Positions 44,757 through 53,748 of a stretch of DNA of 55,247 nt are shown here, in pieces. The notes beneath the pieces are model-generated. The model saw only the letters and a list, made by a program, of their open reading frames with translations, was not told the DNA's origin and did not search any database. The stretch's first letter is position 1. Every line of letters starts with the position of its first letter. A program made the translations under genes and the position numbers. The stretch comes from an uncultured Bacteroidales bacterium (lineage in GTDB: Bacteria; Bacteroidota; Bacteroidia; Bacteroidales; UBA932). Location: NCBI GenBank assembly GCA_947253655.1, contig CAMYAE010000012.1:1-55247 (forward strand), read 5' to 3'.

Positions 44757-46189
44757 CTGAAAAAATCATCTTTAAAATTTACAGCATATACTTTTTCAAC
44801 CCCTCTTGTAATTGCCGTGTAAAGCCATTTCAAGTCATCGAGCGTAAGCATATCCATCCAAAAAGGATTGTCGATAAAGACGCATTTCCATTGACCGCCT
44901 TGCGACTTGTGGCAGGTTATCGCCTCGGCATATTTAAGCTGCAAAGCATTGTAGAAAGGGTCCTCCTTTACAGCGTCATACCTTTTCTTTTTGGTGGAAA
45001 GGCCTGAATAATCCTCCAGAACTCCCTGATAAAGGATATTCTGCTGCTCATAAGTCAGCGAAGCGGACTCCGACTCCAAAGTGTCCAGACAGACTTTAGC
45101 CTTGACTTCCTGATTGTCATAGTCGGGAAACATAAGTGTGGCATCGGCAAAATGAAGACCGTATCTGTCTTCGAAATGCGAGATCCTGACAAGCTTGGCC
45201 ATGTCCCCGTTCGCTATATAGTCCATGCCCTCAACTCCTTCCAAGAACTTGTAGCAATTCTTCACAATCATCAGCCTGTCATCTCTGACCAGGCGTTCCT
45301 CCTTATACTGCACCTGGGCCCTGATGCCGGCATTATATCTGTTTGCCCTGCGGTTGGACCGGCAAAGCACTATGGTCTCGTCCTCTCCGTACCTGTCGTA
45401 AGCCTCGCTGATTTTATCTATAAGCTCCCCTCCGGTAATCCGTTCCACATCGTCAAAGTCTTCAAAATCCAAGTGAAGCTCCGACGGTTCTATGTCCTGA
45501 AAATATTCTACGGCAATCAGCTTCCTCAGTTGGGTGGCATTGTGCAAGATTCCCGACTCTTTCTTCTGCCTTACGACGGTGACAAGCTCTGAGAAACGTA
45601 CACCGCCCGCAAACGACATATATTCTTCCGACAGGGCCGGACTCTTGTCCAAGCCTATTGGAGGCAGCTGGGCTGCATCTCCTATCATTATAAGACGACA
45701 GCCTGTGCCGGAGCGGACAAATCGTATCAGGTCCTCAAGCAGATTGCCTGTCCCGAAACTTGCCGTAGACTGTTGCGAATTGTTCTCAATCCCGATCAGA
45801 GAAACTTCATCAACCACAAACAAAGTGTCTTTGGCTTTGTTTGGAGCCATTGCGAATTGGCCGAAGCCGTCTTCACCCACAGACTTCTGACGATATATAT
45901 GCTTGTGAATAGTCGATGCCCGGACTCCTGCGTATGAGGCAAGGACCTTTGCGGCCCTGCCTGTAGGAGCCAACAGCACACAAGGCACCTTAAACTCTTT
46001 CATCGAAGCTATTACGGCAGATATGGCAGTAGTCTTCCCCGTTCCGGCATAACCGTTTACGACAAGAATGTCATTGTCGTCACCTGTAATGAAATCGGCA
46101 ATATCGGCGAAAAGGGTCTCCTGACAGGACGTTGGCTCAAACTCCAACTTGGCACGGAAACATTCTGCAATATAGCTTTTCCTGTCCAT
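44753..46189 (-). CDS. RecD-like superfamily 1 DNA helicase
   Basis: A 478-aa ATPase. Walker A is GYAGTGKTT (46-54) and Walker B VVDEVSLIG (near 130). Motif III is IGDAAQLPPIG, and the C-terminal UvrD_C_2-like block is ITCHKSQGGQWKCVFID ... LYTAITRGVEKV. This set matches the short RecD/PIF1-like helicases widespread in Bacteroidota, which act on DNA ends or stalled forks. It lacks a nuclease domain and the long N-terminal region of RecD2. It starts 4 nt after trkH and overlaps the peptidase gene by 4 nt. Confidence 0.88.
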   Translation of the reverse strand: MDRKSYIAECFRAKLEFEPTSCQETLFADIADFITGDDNDILVVNGYAGTGKTTAISAVIASMKEFKVPCVLLAPTGRAAKVLASYAGVRASTIHKHIYRQKSVGEDGFGQFAMAPNKAKDTLFVVDEVSLIGIENNSQQSTASFGTGNLLEDLIRFVRSGTGCRLIMIGDAAQLPPIGLDKSPALSEEYMSFAGGVRFSELVTVVRQKKESGILHNATQLRKLIAVEYFQDIEPSELHLDFEDFDDVERITGGELIDKISEAYDRYGEDETIVLCRSNRRANRYNAGIRAQVQYKEERLVRDDRLMIVKNCYKFLEGVEGMDYIANGDMAKLVRISHFEDRYGLHFADATLMFPDYDNQEVKAKVCLDTLESESASLTYEQQNILYQGVLEDYSGLSTKKKRYDAVKEDPFYNALQLKYAEAITCHKSQGGQWKCVFIDNPFWMDMLTLDDLKWLYTAITRGVEKVYAVNFKDDFFR

Positions 46190-46193
46190 TGTC

Positions 46194-47654
46194 CTAATAC
46201 CGCTTTCTGTTGCTCGAAAAAAGCATATAAAGTACTGAAATTATCGGATATATTTCCACCCTGCCGAGGAACATGTCAATAGTATATATGATTTTTGACA
46301 TGTCCGGCTCCATTCCATAGTTTCCGAATGTCCCGACAAATCCTACGGAAGGACCTACATTGCCCAAACTCGACAATACGCACATAAATGACGTATAGAT
46401 GTCCGGTGAGAAGAGCATACAGGCCCAAATGGACAGCATTATTATGATGAAATACATGGATATATATAGGAAATGCGGATGAAGTGTCTCGTCTCTGACA
46501 ATTTGTCCGGCAATCCTTACTTCCGACACATAATTCGGATGTACATACCTGTATATCTGGCGTTTGATTCCATGCCAAAGTAAAACGGCCCTGTCCATTT
46601 TCAGGCCTCCTGTCGTTGAGCCGGCCATGCCGCAGAATATACCGCAGAACTGGAGCGTAACATTCATAAAATACGGCCATGAACTATTGTCATCCAGGAC
46701 AAAACCTGTGGTAGACGAATAACTGAGGACATGGAAAGAACTACTAAGGAAAGCCTTACCCAATGAGCTTGAAAGCCCTTCGTTTTTCAATGCTATGCCC
46801 AATATAATAGATGTTATTATTATAAGGGAGGTGTACAACTTGAATACAGGATTGTTAAAAGGCTTGAAAGATCTCGTAACGAAAGCCATGAACAGCATGC
46901 CGAAATGCAGGGAAGACAGATACATGAAGACCATAGACACCACTGTTATAGGCAGCGAATTGAATGAGGCTATTGAATAGTTCCTGGTACTGAAGCCCCC
47001 TGTAGAGCATACGCTGAAAGCATGGCACACGGCATCGAACATATTCATTCCGGCCAGAAGGTAGGATATAATTGCCGCGGCATTAAGGGCGAGATAGACG
47101 TAGGTGAAAATATATACGGTCTTGTTCGCTCTCGCATGGTAGCCCTCTCTTGACAATGAAGACAATTCCATATTGGAAAGTCGCAGCTTTACAGGAGAGG
47201 ACGTAGGTATAATCAACAACAGGAAGACGACAACTCCCAAACCGCCGATAAAGTGCGTGGAAGCCCTCCAGAAGAGGAGGCTCTTAGGCAGATTTTCAAT
47301 GTCTGACAGAATAGTGGCACCTGTGGTCGTATAGCCGGAGACACTCTCAAACCAGGCGTTTACAACGCTGAAAGGCCCGCCCCAAAGAACATACGGCAGC
47401 ATTCCAAAAATGAAAGACAGCATCCAGGACAGTACAATTATCATATATCCGTCCTTGAGCGAAACGGCTTGAGCCTTTCTTACAAAGATAAGAGGGAAGA
47501 TACCGACCGTGAATGTAATTATGAAACTGATTACCATTGCGGTCAGGGCACTGTCATTCCCCTCGCTTATAGATATCAATATGGAGAAAAACATGAACAA
47601 TGCACTTGCCAAAAGTGCAAATCCCACGTTCCTCGATATGATTTTAAGATTCAC
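46194..47654 (-). CDS. trkH: TrkH-family potassium uptake protein
   Basis: A 486-aa membrane protein with the four selectivity-filter half-motifs of the Trk/Ktr/HKT family: SGYTTTGAT, CSTGGFST, SSTTGF and LGNVGPSVG. It forms the K+ pore and normally needs the cytosolic NAD-binding TrkA. No trkA is in the window. The start is GTG at 47654, overlapping the stop of the upstream HAMP protein as GTGA, so translation of the channel depends on translation of that gene. TrkA may be encoded elsewhere, or the HAMP protein could affect gating; the second idea is speculation. Confidence 0.92.
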   Translation of the reverse strand: MNLKIISRNVGFALLASALFMFFSILISISEGNDSALTAMVISFIITFTVGIFPLIFVRKAQAVSLKDGYMIIVLSWMLSFIFGMLPYVLWGGPFSVVNAWFESVSGYTTTGATILSDIENLPKSLLFWRASTHFIGGLGVVVFLLLIIPTSSPVKLRLSNMELSSLSREGYHARANKTVYIFTYVYLALNAAAIISYLLAGMNMFDAVCHAFSVCSTGGFSTRNYSIASFNSLPITVVSMVFMYLSSLHFGMLFMAFVTRSFKPFNNPVFKLYTSLIIITSIILGIALKNEGLSSSLGKAFLSSSFHVLSYSSTTGFVLDDNSSWPYFMNVTLQFCGIFCGMAGSTTGGLKMDRAVLLWHGIKRQIYRYVHPNYVSEVRIAGQIVRDETLHPHFLYISMYFIIIMLSIWACMLFSPDIYTSFMCVLSSLGNVGPSVGFVGTFGNYGMEPDMSKIIYTIDMFLGRVEIYPIISVLYMLFSSNRKRY

Positions 47655-48505
47655 TGTAAATTGTTGTTTTGCTCTTCGCTGCGGGACATCATCTCCCTCA
47701 TCTTGTTCACACGTTTTCGCATCTGCAGGTTTTCATCCGCCAATTCCGTTATGCCTTCATTCAATTTTACCAGCTCATCGTCCCCGTCAAAAGTATAATT
47801 ATACTTCTTGCCCACGGATCTGTAGTTGTCTAAACCGGCCAGCATCTTGTAGATTGGATTTACATAATAAGCCAGAATCAAAAACAGCAAAAGGAGGACA
47901 AGCAGAATTCCTACGGACACAGCAACGGCTCCGGGAATGATGCTCCTGTAGAAGCCACGCTCAAAAGTGGCGGAGTTTTTCTGAAGCTGGTGGTAAATAG
48001 CATTTGTAAGGGCATCAATATTCTCTTTCAGGCCGTTAAATACAGGCTGCAAACGGTTGAAATACCAGGCCCTCGTATCGATAAAGTCCGATTCGAGCAC
48101 ATTATTGAATTCCAGAGAAGTCAGCATATATGCAGAATAGGAGTATTCCACGGAATCTGCAAGGTGCTCCAGATTGTTCATTGACAAAGCATCACGCAGG
48201 CTGTCGCAACGAGACATAAATGCCTTCTGGTCGAAATCCGGCATTTCCTTGCCTTTGCTGTCTCCTATTATTGCCAGCATCTTCAAATTGTAGGCATTGG
48301 TCTCATCGGCTAATTTTTGCGCCACATTTATGCTGTTGATATTTTCAGCGATAAGTTCAGAGACGTAGTTGCTCATCCTGCTATATTCCAATATGGCTAT
48401 AACACTGGAAGTCAGCAAGATGACGGCAATCAACAAAAGACTCAACGTCAATTTCATACGCATTGACAATCTGAAGTCCTTTATTCTTTCTTTTATATTT
48501 TTCAA
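47651..48505 (-). CDS. HAMP-domain membrane sensor without an output domain
   Basis: A 284-aa protein with two transmembrane helices (about 18-38 and 189-213) around a helical periplasmic domain of about 150 residues, the four-helix-bundle layout of chemoreceptors and kinases. A HAMP domain (about 214-262) follows, with the usual Pro217 and the DELVKLNEGITELA motif, then a coiled coil to the end. No kinase, cyclase or methyl-accepting domain follows: translation ends at residue 284. The stop overlaps the trkH start by 4 nt. It is not obviously a broken kinase, as the C-terminus is a clean coiled coil and the next gene begins at once. Confidence 0.8.
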   Translation of the reverse strand: MKNIKERIKDFRLSMRMKLTLSLLLIAVILLTSSVIAILEYSRMSNYVSELIAENINSINVAQKLADETNAYNLKMLAIIGDSKGKEMPDFDQKAFMSRCDSLRDALSMNNLEHLADSVEYSYSAYMLTSLEFNNVLESDFIDTRAWYFNRLQPVFNGLKENIDALTNAIYHQLQKNSATFERGFYRSIIPGAVAVSVGILLVLLLLFLILAYYVNPIYKMLAGLDNYRSVGKKYNYTFDGDDELVKLNEGITELADENLQMRKRVNKMREMMSRSEEQNNNLQ

Positions 48506-48549
48506 AATCAGAGCATTTATATTGACTGCATAAATACAGGTCCCATGAC

Positions 48550-50226
48550 CTAACTTACCTTATAGGAATCCTTTAGGGCCGTGGTCTTGTTGTAAACCTG
48601 TTTTTCAGGTGTGCTGTCCTTATCTTTCATAAAATATCCGGTACGCTCGAACTGCACGGCTATCCCGGAATTGTCTTCAAGCAGAGCCGGCTCGGCAAAA
48701 CCGTCAGTTATAACCAGAGAGTGAGGATTCAGATAGTCCTTATAGTCCTTTCCCTCAGGAACAGAGCCCATGTCGGCCTCGGTGAAAAGCCTGTCATAAA
48801 GCCTTAGCTCCACTTTTTGGGCATGTTCAGCTGACACCCAATGGATAGTCCCTTTCACACTCCTCCATTCTCCGTTGCCTGGCTTTGTTGACGGGTCATA
48901 CGTACATTTCAGTTCAAAGACATTGCCGGCATCGTCCTTTATTACCTCATCACATTTTATTATGTAGGTGTATTTCAGACGGACCTCCCCGCCCGGTTTG
49001 AGACGGAAGAACTTACGCGGAGCATCTTCCATAAAATCAGCCCTTTCTATAAGCAGGTCTCCTGTAAAAGGAACCCTCCGTTTTGCTCCGTCAGGTGCGG
49101 CAGGATTGAGCGGACAGTCAAACCATTCGACCTTCCCAGGCTCCCAATTGGTAATGGTGAGCTTGACAGGGTCCTGAACAACCATATATCTGTTGGAATG
49201 CTCATTCAGGTCCTGGCGGACGCACCACTCCAATAGCTGGATATCAATAAGTTGGTCACGCTTGGACACGCCTATCCTGTCGCAGAACATTCTGAGAGCC
49301 TCCGGAGTATAGCCACGACGGCGCACCCCGCAAAGCGTAGGCATCCTCGGATCGTCCCAGCCCTTCACAATTCCAGTCTGTACAAGCTCAAGCAATTTTC
49401 TCTTGCTCATCATGGTATATGTAAGATTCAGCCTCGCAAATTCATACTGATGAGACGGCCAGATTTTAAGGGTCTCGATAAACCAGTCGTACAGAGGCCT
49501 GTGCACATCGAATTCAAGCGTACATATAGAATGGGTGATATGCTCTATCGAATCGCTCTGGCCGTGTGTGTAGTCATACATCGGGTATATGCACCATTTA
49601 TCCCCTGTACGGTGATGAGACTCGTGCTTGATACGGTACAGGAGAGGGTCCCTGAACAGCATATTCGGATGAGCCATATCTATCTTGGCCCGCAGCACTT
49701 TCTCTCCATCGGCATATTTACCGGCCTTCATCTCCCTGAACAGCTTCAAATTCTCTTCAACCGAACGGTTACGGTAAGGACTTTCAATACCAGGCTTGTC
49801 TACGGAGCCGCGCCCTTTGCTGATTTCTTCCTGATTCTGGTCATCCACATAAGCCAGCCCCCTTTCAATCAGCTCCTCGGCCCACACGTAAAGCTGGTCA
49901 AAATAGTCTGAGGCATATCTCTCCTCCGCCCATTCAAAGCCAAGCCATTTGATGTCTTCCTTGATAGAATCCACATATTCAGTCTCCTCCTTGCTCGGAT
50001 TGGTGTCATCGAAGCGTAGATTGGTTTTCCCTCCATACTTGTTGGCAAGGCCAAAATTCAGACATATACTTTTGGCGTGCCCTAAATGCAGGTAACCGTT
50101 CGGCTCCGGTGGAAACCGGGTCATAATGCTTTTTACCTTGCCGGACTTCAAATCCGATTCTATAATCTCTTCGAGAAAATTCAGGCTCCTTGTCTCTTCC
50201 TGAACATTTTTTTTAGCCTCGTCCAT
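48550..50226 (-). CDS. glnS: glutamine--tRNA ligase
   Basis: A 558-aa class I synthetase charging tRNA-Gln directly. HIGH-type motif PPEPNGYLHLGHAKS (39-53), KMSKS equivalent MMSKRKLLEL, and the C-terminal beta-barrel anticodon-binding region (GAKRRVPFTGDL) are all present. A TTG at 50250 would extend the N-terminus by eight residues, but the -7 box at 50258-50265 is only 7 nt before it; ATG 50226 leaves a 31-nt leader. Presence of GlnRS fits Bacteroidota, many of which do not rely on the GatCAB route for Gln. 44 nt separate its stop from the HAMP gene. Confidence 0.95.
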   Translation of the reverse strand: MDEAKKNVQEETRSLNFLEEIIESDLKSGKVKSIMTRFPPEPNGYLHLGHAKSICLNFGLANKYGGKTNLRFDDTNPSKEETEYVDSIKEDIKWLGFEWAEERYASDYFDQLYVWAEELIERGLAYVDDQNQEEISKGRGSVDKPGIESPYRNRSVEENLKLFREMKAGKYADGEKVLRAKIDMAHPNMLFRDPLLYRIKHESHHRTGDKWCIYPMYDYTHGQSDSIEHITHSICTLEFDVHRPLYDWFIETLKIWPSHQYEFARLNLTYTMMSKRKLLELVQTGIVKGWDDPRMPTLCGVRRRGYTPEALRMFCDRIGVSKRDQLIDIQLLEWCVRQDLNEHSNRYMVVQDPVKLTITNWEPGKVEWFDCPLNPAAPDGAKRRVPFTGDLLIERADFMEDAPRKFFRLKPGGEVRLKYTYIIKCDEVIKDDAGNVFELKCTYDPSTKPGNGEWRSVKGTIHWVSAEHAQKVELRLYDRLFTEADMGSVPEGKDYKDYLNPHSLVITDGFAEPALLEDNSGIAVQFERTGYFMKDKDSTPEKQVYNKTTALKDSYKVS

Positions 50227-50257
50227 AAAAATAAGAGTTTTCTTTATCAATAATTTA

Positions 50258-50265
50258 CAAAAATA
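50258..50265 (-). promoter_or_regulatory. -7 promoter box (TATTTTTG) for glnS
   Basis: A perfect TAnnTTTG, 31 nt before the ATG at 50226. It is divergent from the yicC box at 50278-50285; the 14-bp all-AT palindrome AATTATTAATAATT (50269-50282) lies between and across them. Confidence 0.5.
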
Positions 50266-50277
50266 GTGAATTATTAA

Positions 50278-50285
50278 TAATTTTG
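50278..50285 (+). promoter_or_regulatory. -7 promoter box (TAATTTTG) for yicC
   Basis: A perfect TAnnTTTG, 36 nt before the ATG at 50322. The AT-only palindrome at 50269-50282 overlaps it and may be chance. Confidence 0.5.
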
Positions 50286-50321
50286 CAGGAGTAACACGGT
50301 TTATTAGTTAATTTTAGCACT

Positions 50322-51197
50322 ATGATCAAATCAATGACGGGATACGGAAAGGCTGAGGCGGTTCTGGACAAAGGTATAATTACAGTAGAAATCAGGACTT
50401 TGAACGGCAAGAATGCCGATGTAAACATCAAGACACAGCTCCTTCCGAAAGACAAGGAGATAGTTGTCCGCCAGCTGCTTGCCGACAAATTACAACGTGG
50501 CACCATAGACTTTTTTATGAGCTTCGAGGAGAATGCCGCAAGCAAGGCCAGACAGATCAACGCTGAAATGGTTGAAGAATATTTCAAGCAGATTTCGGAC
50601 ATTGAGGCGAAAGTAGGTCTCAAATCGCATAGCGACCGGATTATAGAGTCCATTCTCAGATTTCCGGAGATTTTCGAAGTCCGTAGCGGGGAAATATTGG
50701 ACGGGGACAATTGGCCCCTGGCGGAGAAGGCAATTATTGAAGCCATAGACAAGGTGAACGAATTCCGCTCAAGGGAGGGACAGGCACTATATAAAGATGT
50801 CACTTCAAGGATAAACAATATCATAGGTCTGTCAAAAGGTATAGAAGAATTGGAGCCTCAAAGGATTGAGGCTGTCAAGGAAAAGCTGTCCAAAGCCATA
50901 GAAGACCTTCAGGCCAAGCCGGATCAGAGCAGGTTCGAGCAGGAACTGATATTCTATCTTGAGAAGCTCGACATCAACGAAGAGAAAGTCAGACTCAGAC
51001 AACACTGCAAGTATTTCATGGATACTATCAACAATGAGGATGCACCCGGCAAGAAACTCGGCTTCATAATCCAGGAAATAGGACGTGAAATCAACACTAC
51101 CGGCTCAAAAGCCAATAATGCCGACATTCAAAAACTTGTAGTAATGATGAAAGACGAAATGGAAAAAATGCGGGAGCAGAGCATGAACATACTATAA
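50322..51197 (+). CDS. yicC: YicC-family endoribonuclease
   Basis: A 291-aa cytosolic protein. The N-terminal SMTGYGKAE and the C-terminal KKLGFIIQEIGREINTTGSK-type block, ending MREQSMNIL, define the family across bacteria. E. coli YicC/RnlA-type members are reported to be endoribonucleases, acting on small RNAs. The expected downstream gmk gene is not here; instead a DeoR gene lies convergent 17 nt away. The start is the canonical MIKSMTGYG. Confidence 0.93.
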   Translation: MIKSMTGYGKAEAVLDKGIITVEIRTLNGKNADVNIKTQLLPKDKEIVVRQLLADKLQRGTIDFFMSFEENAASKARQINAEMVEEYFKQISDIEAKVGLKSHSDRIIESILRFPEIFEVRSGEILDGDNWPLAEKAIIEAIDKVNEFRSREGQALYKDVTSRINNIIGLSKGIEELEPQRIEAVKEKLSKAIEDLQAKPDQSRFEQELIFYLEKLDINEEKVRLRQHCKYFMDTINNEDAPGKKLGFIIQEIGREINTTGSKANNADIQKLVVMMKDEMEKMREQSMNIL

Positions 51198-51214
51198 GCC
51201 CCTCGGCGGCATTC

Positions 51215-52027
51215 TCATTTCGTAGGAACGACAGTTACCTCAATCCCCAGGTCCTGGAGGCTTTCCAGATACATCTGGGGGATTTTGTCATCGGTAATTA
51301 TCCTGTCGATTTTTTCGCAGTCACATATCTTGCTGAAGCCCTTTTTCCCGAATTTGGAACTGTCTGCCAATAATACAGTCTGCTGGGCTGCCCCCATCAT
51401 CATACGGTTAAGGTTGGCTTCCATCATATTTGTGGTTGTGACCCCGAACTCAAGATCGACCCCGTCGGCTCCCATAAACAGCAGGTTGCAATTGAAATAA
51501 TGCAGCATTTCTTCGGCAAAAGACCCTACGACCGACACGGAACTTTCCCTTACAAGTCCGCCCAATTGCACGACATCCACATCTTTGTTCTGTGACAACA
51601 TGGAAGACACGGACACCGAGGCGGAAATAATCGTAAGATTCTTACAATCTGCAAGTTCCTTAGCCATATACAGGATTGTTGTCCCGGAAGCCACTAAAAT
51701 TGAATCGTGCTCCCTCACCAGACTTGCAGCCTGTTTCCCGATTGCCCTCTTTTCAAGGACAAACTGTTTTTCCTTCTCGTTTATATGCCTGTCACCGATA
51801 TACGGGCTGATAGGAATTGCCTTGCCGTGTGTCCTGTAAAGCTTGTTTTGCCTCTCCAATGTTGTCAAATCCTTGCGGATAGTGACTTCGGAAACCTCAA
51901 GCCTTTCCGCAAGGTCGGTTACGGAAACGCTTCCCTGCAATTGGAGGATGTCCAATATGGAGACATGCCGTTCCGGTAAGGACGACACTGTCTCCTGGGT
52001 CTTGTTTTCGTTTTTATTGTAAGTCAT
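51215..52027 (-). CDS. DeoR/GlpR-family transcriptional regulator
   Basis: A 270-aa repressor-type protein. The DeoR winged helix (about 20-75, GSVSVTDLAERLEVSEVTIRKDL) is followed by the sugar-phosphate-sensing DeoRC domain (about 90-250) with AAS-like SILVASGTTILYMAKEL and the conserved MGADGVD. It probably senses a phosphorylated sugar or nucleoside. It is last in a minus-strand group, 4 nt after the metallophosphatase gene, and could control the nucleotidase/ABC operon, although no operator was identified. Confidence 0.9.
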   Translation of the reverse strand: MTYNKNENKTQETVSSLPERHVSILDILQLQGSVSVTDLAERLEVSEVTIRKDLTTLERQNKLYRTHGKAIPISPYIGDRHINEKEKQFVLEKRAIGKQAASLVREHDSILVASGTTILYMAKELADCKNLTIISASVSVSSMLSQNKDVDVVQLGGLVRESSVSVVGSFAEEMLHYFNCNLLFMGADGVDLEFGVTTTNMMEANLNRMMMGAAQQTVLLADSSKFGKKGFSKICDCEKIDRIITDDKIPQMYLESLQDLGIEVTVVPTK

Positions 52028-52031
52028 ATCG

Positions 52032-52853
52032 TTACCTCCCCCGGATTAGCACCTTGCCGACATAGAGCCCCCAACATCCGTCCTGGACAACGGGAACCTT
52101 GGTTCCGTCAAGATTTTCCACATATTCAATTTCTTCGAGGAAAGTATGTGAGTGTCCTCCCACCACAAGGTCTATGTTTCTTGTGCCGTTGACTAATAGC
52201 TGATCGTTGAATGAGCCTGTATTAAGTCCCAAATGCGTAAGTGCAATCACAATATCACACTTCTTGTCTTTCTTAAGGAGCTCGGCCCACTTGTTGGTGA
52301 CTTCCACATCATCAAATTTGCGCATCCTGTCCGCTGTCGTCTTCTCGACCACACTCGACACATTGGTAAGCAGTCCTATAATCCCGATTTTATAGCCGCC
52401 TCTTTTAATTATAGTATAAGGTTTTACGTATTTGTCCAGACCGAATGCAGAAAAATCGTAATTGGCACACACCACAGGACATTTCAGCATTGAAAGCCTG
52501 CGGGTAAGTTCCTCAATCCCATTGTCGAATTCATGATTACCCAAAGTTACGCAGTCATACTTCATAGCATTGATTTCCTCGATTTCGAGGTTGCCGTGCA
52601 GACACTGGAAATAAGAGGTGCCCTGGCTGAAATCTCCAGCATGCAAAAGCAGGACGTTGTTTTTTCCTTCGGCTTTCCTTACGCTGTCCACGTATGCCGC
52701 CCTCTCAATTATTCCTCCAAGACCGGCATTATCATCGGAACGTACAGGCTCAAAGTGACTATGTGTGTCGTTCACGTGCAAAATTACAAGCCTCTGGCCG
52801 AAAGCCGTTACAGCTGCAAAAACAAATATTATCGATATAAATAATTTTTTCAT
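52032..52853 (-). CDS. metallophosphoesterase, N-terminal half of a split 5'-nucleotidase
   Basis: A 273-aa exported enzyme (signal peptide MKKLFISIIFVFAAVTAFG). Dinuclear-metal motifs of the UshA/5'-nucleotidase family are complete: HVNDTHSH, HAGDFSQG, GNHEFDNG, and GGHSHT near the end. The protein ends where the catalytic domain ends; the 5_nucleotid_C domain that UshA has in the same chain is encoded by the gene directly upstream (4 nt away). Expected activity: release of phosphate from nucleotides in the periplasm. Confidence 0.9.
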   Translation of the reverse strand: MKKLFISIIFVFAAVTAFGQRLVILHVNDTHSHFEPVRSDDNAGLGGIIERAAYVDSVRKAEGKNNVLLLHAGDFSQGTSYFQCLHGNLEIEEINAMKYDCVTLGNHEFDNGIEELTRRLSMLKCPVVCANYDFSAFGLDKYVKPYTIIKRGGYKIGIIGLLTNVSSVVEKTTADRMRKFDDVEVTNKWAELLKKDKKCDIVIALTHLGLNTGSFNDQLLVNGTRNIDLVVGGHSHTFLEEIEYVENLDGTKVPVVQDGCWGLYVGKVLIRGR

Positions 52854-52857
52854 GGCA

Positions 52858-53748
52858 TTAAAGTATTTCAGGCATTATTTCCTTTCCGCTTTCATCAAAA
52901 ATCCTAACCCTGCCGTCTGTCTCATATTTCAACGGCTTACCTTCAAGGTCTTTCACGCTTTTGATCATAACATCAAAAATATAATCATCAAGGATTATAA
53001 CCTCTGAGGCATTTTTAGCCAAATACAGGTTGTCTCCCCCGTCCAGCAGGAATGATATGGTGCACACCCCGTAAGTCTTAGCGTCATCTACAGGCTCACC
53101 TCCTATTGTCAAGGATGTCAGCTTATTGCCTCTCGCCTCGCATCTTATTCCGCCTAAAATCTGGAAAGAGGTCTCAGCCATTTTCTCTGCGATTTCCCGG
53201 ATATATTTCCCTTTCAGGGCCAGATAGCAGACCTTGTTCCGGAAAGGGAACATGGACATCATGTCATCAAGCATAATATCGCCTTTCGGCATATTGACCC
53301 TCATTCCTCCGAAATTAGTGATTCCGACATCGATTTTCTTTCCGGTTTTCTCTGCACTCCATTTCATAAGGGCGTCAATAAACCAATTGGATAATTCACT
53401 CTCTGGATATTTCCGCACCATATTTTCTGCCGAATATCCTATTACCTTTTTCACATCTTTCATCTCCTCCTGAGCGTCAATAAGGGCTTTTGCAACCTTG
53501 TATGTAACACCGCAGCATTTTTTGAAAGTCTTTCCGTTCGGAGCAATATATTTATTCCCCGAAATCCTTCCCATGGCCTCATCAAAGTTTTCCGCATTGG
53601 AGGCTACGACCCCGGTCCTGGAGCCGTCAATTCTTTTACGCGACCAGCTTATTTCTTGGGATCGGGCCGGTGCACAAATCATCACCGCCAATACAACGGC
53701 GACAACGGTTTTTTCAAGCATGTAAATTAAGTTATTGTTCATAATCAT
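52858..53748 (-). CDS. 5'-nucleotidase C-terminal domain protein
   Basis: A 296-aa exported protein made almost only of the 5_nucleotid_C domain. It has the NFGGMR (normally NSGGIR) and LLDGGDNLYL (normally GGDGY) motifs that bind the nucleoside. In UshA this domain follows the metallophosphatase, but here it is a separate gene placed before it, so the two must assemble in trans. The first ATG (53748) overlaps the permease stop as ATGA; 53742 or 53721 would also leave a signal peptide (ending PARSQE). Confidence 0.85.
   Translation of the reverse strand: MIMNNNLIYMLEKTVVAVVLAVMICAPARSQEISWSRKRIDGSRTGVVASNAENFDEAMGRISGNKYIAPNGKTFKKCCGVTYKVAKALIDAQEEMKDVKKVIGYSAENMVRKYPESELSNWFIDALMKWSAEKTGKKIDVGITNFGGMRVNMPKGDIMLDDMMSMFPFRNKVCYLALKGKYIREIAEKMAETSFQILGGIRCEARGNKLTSLTIGGEPVDDAKTYGVCTISFLLDGGDNLYLAKNASEVIILDDYIFDVMIKSVKDLEGKPLKYETDGRVRIFDESGKEIMPEIL

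Noticed and set aside
49252..49911. Plus-strand open frame of 219 codons inside glnS
   Set aside because: Antisense to the catalytic core of a complete GlnRS.
50269..50282. AATTATTAATAATT palindrome between glnS and yicC
   Set aside because: Made only of A and T in an AT-rich promoter, so a chance match is likely.
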